DNA of 64,000 nt from Actinostola sp. cb2023 (lineage: Eukaryota > Cnidaria > Anthozoa > Actiniaria > Actinostolidae): NCBI GenBank assembly GCA_033675265.1, contig JAUJYZ010001151.1:124001-188000 (forward strand), in the 5' to 3' direction. The notes beneath the pieces were generated by a model. It made no database searches. It had not been told where the DNA came from and was given only the letters and a program-made list of their open reading frames with translations. Position numbers and translations under genes: made by a program. Below are positions 57,793 to 64,000 of this stretch, piece after piece. Within the stretch, counting starts at the first letter, position 1, and each line of letters opens with the position of its first letter.

Positions 57793-58093
57793 GAATGTTA
57801 ATTGTCATTTTTTTGTCATTTTTGGAAAGAAAGACTAACAAAAATCATTATAAATAATAGAAATGTATTTATCGTCTTATTTATCGTATCATAATCCCTG
57901 GTCGCTCGACCAATCACATCGCGCGAAACTCTATATTCAGGTCTAAAATTATACTAAAACCAATTGTTTAAGTAAGCGTTTCAAATTGTGTTACTTAATA
58001 TTTAGCCAGTTATATTCTGACATTGTCTAGATTTCTGAATTCAATGCCTATAGCTTGAAATACCTTGGAATCGTTGGGCATATATACAATCAA

Positions 58094-58175
58094 GTCGCGA
58101 TGGCCGAGTGGTTAAGGCGTTAGACTAGAAATCTAATGGGGTCTCCCCGCGCAGGTTCAAATCCTGCTCGCGACG
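58094..58175 (+). tRNA. tRNA-Ser(AGA), unit 4
   Basis: 82 nt, same sequence as units 1 and 3, with a TTTTTTTTT terminator. Intact. Confidence 0.96.
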
Positions 58176-58740
58176 ATGTTTTTTTTTTGTACGACTCAGG
58201 CACCTCCCCTCCTGAAAGTGTAAACTACATTACCCCTTCTAGTATACTGACCACATGTGTAAGCAAACCAATTCAAATATTAAGAAGTGCCATGCCGGAT
58301 GTAGAATAAAGGGGCGTTCAAGTTCAGTATGGTAGATACTGTATGATACAAATGATTCTTATATTTGAAAGGGAAGGCTGAGGTTTAGGATTGTAAGGGA
58401 TCGTTGTAATCAAGCCACGCCCATGCCTTTATACGTATTTCTATGAACCGAGACGTACAATCATCTTACTGCAATCAATTTGGGACGAATATCAAGCACA
58501 TCTTACAATGTTGTTTTTAGTTCTATATTTCGTTAGTGAAAAGGCTTCATTTATTGGATGCAGGAGTGGTTTTGGTCATTATTATTATTATTGTTATTAT
58601 TAACAGTATCAGTATTATTATTATTATTCAGTATTATTATTCAATTTTCATACTTTATACAAATTCCGATCTTCTGGTTGGTTGATTTGTACCACGTGAC
58701 GCGTGGTTATGACGTGACAACCATGGCGACGTCATTATCG

Positions 58741-58790
58741 TGGTGTAAAAAGCCGCGGTGTAAATTCTTTACACCACGGCTTTTACTGCA
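58741..58790. repeat. 50-bp hairpin
   Basis: GTGTAAAAAGCCGCGGTGTA pairs with TACACCACGGCTTTTACTGC over about 22 bp around AATTCTT. Confidence 0.75.
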
Positions 58791-58853
58791 CGGTATTAGT
58801 ATTAGTTAGTATTAGCTTGCCTCCGCAATGTATTCAAATTGAATAATAAAAAT

Positions 58854-58983
58854 GTTAACGCCCTCTTTGCTCGGGAGTTATCGGGATACTGAGCCTCGTG
58901 CAGTATTTAAATTTCTCGTTCATTGTAAGTGTCTGAACTCGTGCAGGTAAATCCCGATAACCCACCCCTCGAGTGCGTTAACC
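58854..58983. mobile_element. 130-bp MITE
   Basis: GTTAACGCCCTC..GAGTTATCGGGATACTG pairs with CAGGTAAATCCCGATAACCC..GAGTGCGTTAAC. Confidence 0.6.
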
Positions 58984-59018
58984 TCTAATAATAATTATTA
59001 TTATTATTAGTATTAGTA

Positions 59019-59237
<219 letters not shown>

Positions 59238-59743
59238 TCATCATCATCATTATCATTATGGCACTGCTCCATAACGTTATGATTCGGTTACGGAATCGAA
59301 TACATCTATTCAACAATGCATTAATCATAGCGCGCAAAGTCATTTCTCAACCAATCATACTTGGTCACGGCACGGTCACCTCAAGGCCGTACCGTACCGC
59401 AACTACTTCCCATCCATGTGAAAACAACTCTATGGTAGTGATTGTGATATGACATGTAATATAGTTGCGCCACGATTATACGCAACATATATGGCGTGTA
59501 CTGTTATGGTTGCGTTATACGACCATTATTATTATTGTTATTATTATTATACAGTTTGCGGAACAGTTTCATTACAATACCATACGGACAAGGTACGGAA
59601 ATGATGTGTACGATTACTTCTACTTCAATTCTACGAAAATGATATTCGTTTTCCAACCTTGAGTTCTCAAGTCGTTTCAGAGAAAGCATAAGTCGTATAC
59701 TTAATCAGATATTCTAAAACAGGATATGGAAAAAAAATGTTTT

Positions 59744-59825
59744 CGTTGCGAGCAGGATTCGAACCTGCGCGGGAAAATCCCATTGGATTTCGAGTCCAAC
59801 GCCTTAACCACTCGGCCATCGCAAC
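59744..59825 (-). tRNA. tRNA-Ser(CGA), unit 4
   Basis: 82 nt, identical in form to unit 3, with its terminator. Intact. Confidence 0.95.
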
Positions 59826-61204
59826 TCATTATTAAATAATGGTCAATAAAATAGATCTTATAGTACGCGCACATATATAGATATATTCAGTTTTAAATAA
59901 CTTGAATAAAATATGGTGAAAATATACATCGTCGAATAGTCAGCTCAAATACTATGAAGAAATATGAGAAACTAGTAAGACTTCACGCAAATATTAAAGG
60001 GTTACGTTCAGGGTATAAATGGTAATCAGAGGTGGATGGTTGCCGGGCAACTCGTACAAACTCAAAGAGAATGTTTCCCATAATGCTAATTATGCAAATC
60101 AGTATTGATCATATAGTTCAAAGTTGTGTTCTGTTTCGATGTAGTTGCGCGCAAGCGCTGAATGTAAAATGATTGTAAAGTCGATATCCTACAACCTGTT
60201 TATGATGCAGATATCAAAACTCAAGAGAATCGAACAAATTGTTATTTTTTTCCTTTTCTGAATATACCGAACAGGGTTCGTGAGGAAATCCCTCAGCTCA
60301 GAATTCAGGCCAAACGTCTTTATAAACGCGCACAAGAAGCGTTGTACTATACTGTGAACAACCATCAGAACTAACAAACGCTTATTTCTTTATTTCTTTT
60401 TCTTGCGCTTTTTTGCCGTATATATGAACCATTTTTACAGCTTTTTTTTTTGTGATTTTGCTTCAGTGGATGCGTCGCAAGTAACAACCAGACTGCAAGC
60501 ACTCGGTCGTCAAAACTCGATTTCATACAGAACTAGACGCTTTAATAAGCGTTCACTCTTGCCATGGTGCGATTCAGCACTGGGATGCATTGTAGCATGA
60601 AAGAAGTATACTGTCTATACTGTATATGGGCCTCCACCTTCCAATCGGTGAGGGACTGAGCTGTGAAGAACGAAGAGATCAGAAACGAACAGAACTGATC
60701 GAGACACACGTTTTCATTCTCAGCGCAGACAATTTTCTTTGAACCACTTTTATTATAAAGGTATTATTGGAAAAAGGACAATGCTGGCAAGGAAACTCAA
60801 GCCATTCAGAATTAGCTCGTTGATTAGATAGACCTGGGATATTCCGTCCCTCCGATTACGATATGTGTAAAACCTGTCTAGCAAGAGTTGCTTTAGTGTT
60901 TATCATTCTCGTTCAGTCATACTCGATTGCAGACATAAATCAGCTTTTAGTGATCTCGTTCCCAGACCCACTCAATTACAGATTGTGCTTAGTCATCAAA
61001 GGTGTATTCACTGCTTAAACATTTCTCTCTGTTTAGATCTGAGATAACGATTATAGAGATCACAACAGTGTTTCGTTACTTGTTGAGTGATAGGTGTATT
61101 CACTCCATAAACATTTCTCTATATTTAGATCTGACACTGAACGATTATATAGTTTTTTGTAGTTATAGGAGTTTCCTCAACCCAAATTTATTGATAAACC
61201 AAGC

Positions 61205-61229
61205 TTTCGGGCTAATAGCCCATCATCAG
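61205..61229 (-). ncRNA. Hammerhead-like core (left inverted arm)
   Basis: Inverted copy of the motif at 62656-62680: CTGATGAT, GGGCTattAGCCC, GAAA on the minus strand. Confidence 0.4.
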
Positions 61230-61234
61230 GGTTA

Positions 61235-61588
61235 AGGCGAGATCAACCGGTGCATGATAGTCGATGATAGTCGATGATAGTTGAACTATCACCAACTATC
61301 ATCGACTATCATCAACTATCACGCACCCGATCAAACGAAGAAAAACTATCGTCAACTATCATCGACTATCATCGACTATCATCAACTATCACCCACCCGA
61401 TCAAACGAAGAAAAACTATCAACTATCATCGACTATCATGAACTTTTTGAACATGTTCAAAGTGCATGATAGTCGATGATAGTCGATGATAGTCGATGAT
61501 AGTCGATGATAGTTTGCGATCAAACGTGATCGCGCGTTTCAACTATCATCGACTATCATCGGCTATCATGCACCGTTTGATCGCGCCT
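61235..61588. mobile_element. 354-bp MITE of CGATGATAGT decamers, TTA duplication
   Basis: The ends are AGGCGAGATCAACCGGTGCA and, inverted, TGCACCGTTTGATCGCGCCT. TTA occurs at both edges. The right Penelope arm (GGGTTAGAATAG inverted) is the empty site. The interior is dominated by the decamer GATGATAGTC in both orientations, with a duplicated CACCCACCCGATCAAACGAA-type spacer. Confidence 0.8.
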
Positions 61589-61864
61589 TTAGAATAGTCA
61601 ATCTTCAGTTACAATCAGCTGTTACAAACAAAAAAACGCGTGTACAAATACATGCGCATGCATAACGTAGCGCGTGCTAATCATATGCACAGACAAATAG
61701 AATGTAAACAATTACAGATAAGTAAATAAAATAAATAACATAATAGAAAAGATAAAAACATACTACAATGAGTTACATGTCAAAACACAAATTACAAGCT
61801 AACATTAACATTTGTTAATCAATGGAATATAATTCACCAAGATCAAGAACGTACACATATTGGT

Positions 61865-62439
61865 AAAGCTCGTTCAAGCAACGGTTATCCAAAACAGTTC
61901 ATACGGAAACATTCAAGATCTAGCGAAAAGCGTAACCAGTCTCAACAGAAAGAAGATCCCGTGGGTTTTGTAGTTTTACCATATGTACATGGAGTAACGG
62001 AAAGGATTCAACGAGTCTTAGGACAATATAACATCAAGTCCTGCGTTAAACCACATCAAACGTTAAGACAGATACTCTCCAAGCCCAAGGATGTTGTCCC
62101 TGCAGACAAGAAGGCCGGTGTAGTTTACATTAGTGCTGAATGTGACGCGCTTTACATCGGAGAGACTGGAAGGTCCCTTTCAACGAGAAAGAAAGAGCAC
62201 GAAGCAAGTGTGCGGCTTTGCAAGCCAGAAAAATCGGCTTTAGCAGAGCATGCAATCAAGAAAGGACATTCTATCGCCTGGAACAGCACCAAAGTATTAG
62301 TAGAGGAGTCAATGCAAGATGGCACCAAAGGAAGTGGCATGAGTCATTATTAATAGCTAAGAACACTAATTCAATCACCAATAGAGATAGCGGTAGAATT
62401 CTTCCAAACAATTATATTCCATTGATTAACAAATGTTAA
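61865..62439 (+). pseudogene. Penelope-like GIY-YIG endonuclease remnant
   Basis: The open frame reads NGYPKQFIRKHSRSSEKRNQ, then PVGFVVLPYVHGVTERIQ, and KAGVVYISAECDALYIGETGRSLSTRKKEH. This is the linker and GIY-YIG domain found after the reverse transcriptase in Penelope-like elements, with the Y..Y, IG.T and R..EH features in place. One frameshift near 62310 moves the natural C-terminus (RWHQRKWHESLLIAKNTNSI..LPNNYIPL) into another frame. The RT is absent and the 5' part is cut off where the inverted arm begins. Confidence 0.8.
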
Positions 62440-62655
62440 TGTTAGCTTGTAATTTGTGTTTTATCATGGAACTCATTGTAGTATTTTTTTATCTTTTCTA
62501 TTATGTTATTTATTTTATTTACTTATCTGTAATTGTTTACATTCTATTTGTCTGTGCATATGATTAGCACGCGCTACTTATGCGCGCGCATGTATTTGTA
62601 CACGCGTTTTTTGTTTGTAACAGCTGATTGTAACTGAAGATTGACTATTCTAACC

Positions 62656-62680
62656 CTGATGATGGGCTATTAGCCCGAAA
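62656..62680 (+). ncRNA. Hammerhead-ribozyme-like core (right arm)
   Basis: CTGATGAT, stem GGGCTattAGCCC, GAAA, downstream of the GIY-YIG remnant on the same strand. Compared with 39127-39153, the loop-facing stem pairs are changed on both sides (GGGCT/AGCCC against GGTTT/AAACC) while the core is unchanged. Confidence 0.5.
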
Positions 62681-63339
62681 GCTTGGTTTATCAATAAATT
62701 TGGGTTGAGGAAACTCACATAACTACAAAAATGTCAATACCAACCCACAAACAACTATTGGATTATATAGTTATCAACTCAGTGTTTGGTTACTTGTTCG
62801 GTGACTCGGCACTCCACAACATAATAGCAGCCAGCTCAGAATTTGTATAAACGGCTGGTTAAGAGAGTGAGTAACAGTGCTAGCAAAATCGAGAAAACAT
62901 ATTTAGATTTTGGGAAACTACTTTACGTGAGTTTTAATTTGACGGCTCAATTACAGAATTTGGAATCGCCCGGCACTCGACAACATAATACCGCCGGGCC
63001 AGCTCAGAATTTGTATAAACGACCAACATCGAGAAAACATACTTAGATTTTATAGAACTAGTGATTGATTCTGACAACTGAACTTGCCCCTGCTTGACCT
63101 TCGGTGCCTCCTGATTGGTTTGTGATTTGTAATCTCTCATGTGATGAGACTTCATGAATCCACCTTCCATTTTATAACAACTACTAACAAAAAACAAAAA
63201 AAGGCCATCTCCAATTTAAGACTCCTTCCCCGGCCTTCGGCCTGGGCACGAGTAATCAATTGCAATAACAAATACCATTGATTCATTCAGTCGGTCAGTC
63301 AGTCAGTCCAATTTTCAATCTATACATTTCAATTTTAAA

Positions 63340-63540
63340 TGCATTCATCCATTAATCCATCCATTCATTCTTCCATTGTTCCATACTTTCTTCTTCCATT
63401 CATCCATCTATTCAGCCGCGCGCATCCATTCATCCATCCATCCACACATCCATCCATCCACCTACCCATTCATCCATCCATCCATCCATCCACTTATCCA
63501 TTTATTCATCCATCCATTCATCCACACATCCATGCATATA
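63340..63540. repeat. ATCC/ATTC microsatellite, unit 4
   Basis: Homologue of the tracts before the Thr gene in the other units. Confidence 0.9.
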
Positions 63541-63645
63541 TCAATGAAATTTATTGGCACATCCATCCTCCAACCATCCATATTACTACGAATTCATAAA
63601 AGAACAATTATATTTTATGTTATTTAGTACAATTAAATAAGAATT

Positions 63646-63718
63646 GCCTTTATAGCTCAGTGGTTAGAGCACTGGTCTAGTAAACCAGGGGTCGAGAGTT
63701 CAAGTCTCTCTAAAGGCT
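63646..63718 (+). tRNA. tRNA-Thr(AGT), unit 4
   Basis: 73 nt with anticodon loop CTAGTAA. A TTTTTTTTT terminator lies downstream. Intact. Confidence 0.96.
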
Positions 63719-64000
63719 GCATGTTTAATTTTCATTTTTTTTTCTTTCTGAAAAGAAAGTCGAAAAATCATTATAAAGCATATCACGAAAATTTACCTCT
63801 TCGTTTTCCCATTTACTTGAACACTGTTTCGCACTGGTATGTTTCGCTCCACTGCTGTGACATTTATACGGGTAATAACTTCCTTAACATAAAACGATGC
63901 GAACAAAAATAAATGATTACATATAGTATATTATATGTGTGAGAGCTGTTATTACGTACAAAATGGGTCTCTTATAGAGTCAACAAGACCCGTTTTGAGA

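Larger units (their letters stand above)
55187..57979 (+). repeat. tRNA array, unit 3
   Basis: A compact 2.8-kb unit with all three tRNAs intact. It serves as the reference empty site for the insertions in units 1 and 2. Confidence 0.9.
61154..62732 (+). mobile_element. Penelope-like fragment with inverted arms
   Basis: 61154-61833 and 62411-62732 are inverted copies, apart from an insertion in the left arm. Both contain CCAAGCTTTCGGGCTAATAG on the complementary strand and a TTACAATCAGCTGTTACAAA region. Between them lies the GIY-YIG coding remnant. Head-to-head partial copies are usual for Penelope-like elements. Confidence 0.75.
60533..63253 (-). mobile_element. Helentron-like element copy E8 (2.72 kb)
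   Basis: On the minus strand the 5' end is ATT|ACTCGTGCCCAGGCCGAAGG (hairpin) and the 3' end is AGTGAACGCTtattaAAGCGTCTAG|TTCTGTATG. Other units read AATTTATTCTGTAT at the same place, so this is a clean insertion. The filled site carries TT on both sides. It contains an inverted pair of Penelope-like fragments and a nested MITE. No Rep/helicase is visible. Confidence 0.75.

Noticed and set aside
61961..62353. Stand-alone GIY-YIG homing endonuclease gene
   Set aside because: The upstream linker and displaced C-terminus match the Penelope-like layout and there is a frameshift, so it is a retroelement remnant.
60533..63253. E8 as a classical cut-and-paste DNA transposon
   Set aside because: The ends are asymmetric (one has an extra stem-loop ending CTAG), and no target duplication beyond TT is seen.

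Overview
This is eukaryotic, AT-rich, repeat-dense DNA with metazoan-type genes: a seven-transmembrane receptor, a decayed LRR-type (LGR/relaxin-receptor-like) receptor, an ASMT-like O-methyltransferase and pol III tRNA genes. Together with Penelope-like elements and many foldback elements, it looks most like an anthozoan cnidarian (coral or sea anemone). That assignment is an inference from style, not from a diagnostic marker. No prokaryotic operon, CRISPR array or rRNA is visible.

Layout. 1-5.2 kb holds transposon remnants, foldback elements and (TAA)n tracts. 5.2-6.6 kb has a probable small two-exon gene (+) converging on, and overlapping, an intronless class A GPCR (-). 6.6-19 kb is non-genic: short inverted-repeat elements, a 1-kb TIR element with poly-C, and a 19-bp minisatellite. 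19-36.3 kb is almost wholly mobile DNA: a Helentron-like element with a 299-codon membrane-protein ORF, a 3.4-kb hairpin element with 1-kb arms, a chain of TTAA-bounded MITEs, an LGR-type receptor pseudogene with a 9-bp minisatellite, and an element holding a 107-nt C tract. 36.7-38.1 kb has one intact gene, an ASMT/COMT-like O-methyltransferase (-), with a TATA box just below a 400-bp GAAA tract. 39.1-42.6 kb is a broken Penelope-like element (-).

From about 42.9 to 63.8 kb runs a tandem array of four units. Each unit carries tRNA-Ser(AGA) (+), tRNA-Ser(CGA) (-) and tRNA-Thr(AGT) (+) in that order, with an ATCC-type microsatellite before the Thr gene. Unit 2 has a 6.3-kb DNA transposon inserted and all three of its tRNAs are damaged. 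Unit 4 has a 2.7-kb Helentron-like insertion that carries a Penelope-like fragment. Because the units are paralogous, they supply empty sites that define several insertions to within a base or two.

The strongest unifying observation is a dispersed family with asymmetric ends: 5' ACTCGGGC-type, beginning a hairpin, and 3' GCCCGAGTgaACGCTn5AGCGTCTAG. The copies are always flanked by TT, range from 0.1 to 2.7 kb, and two have paralogous empty sites in this window. This is the architecture of Helentron-type (rolling-circle) non-autonomous elements.
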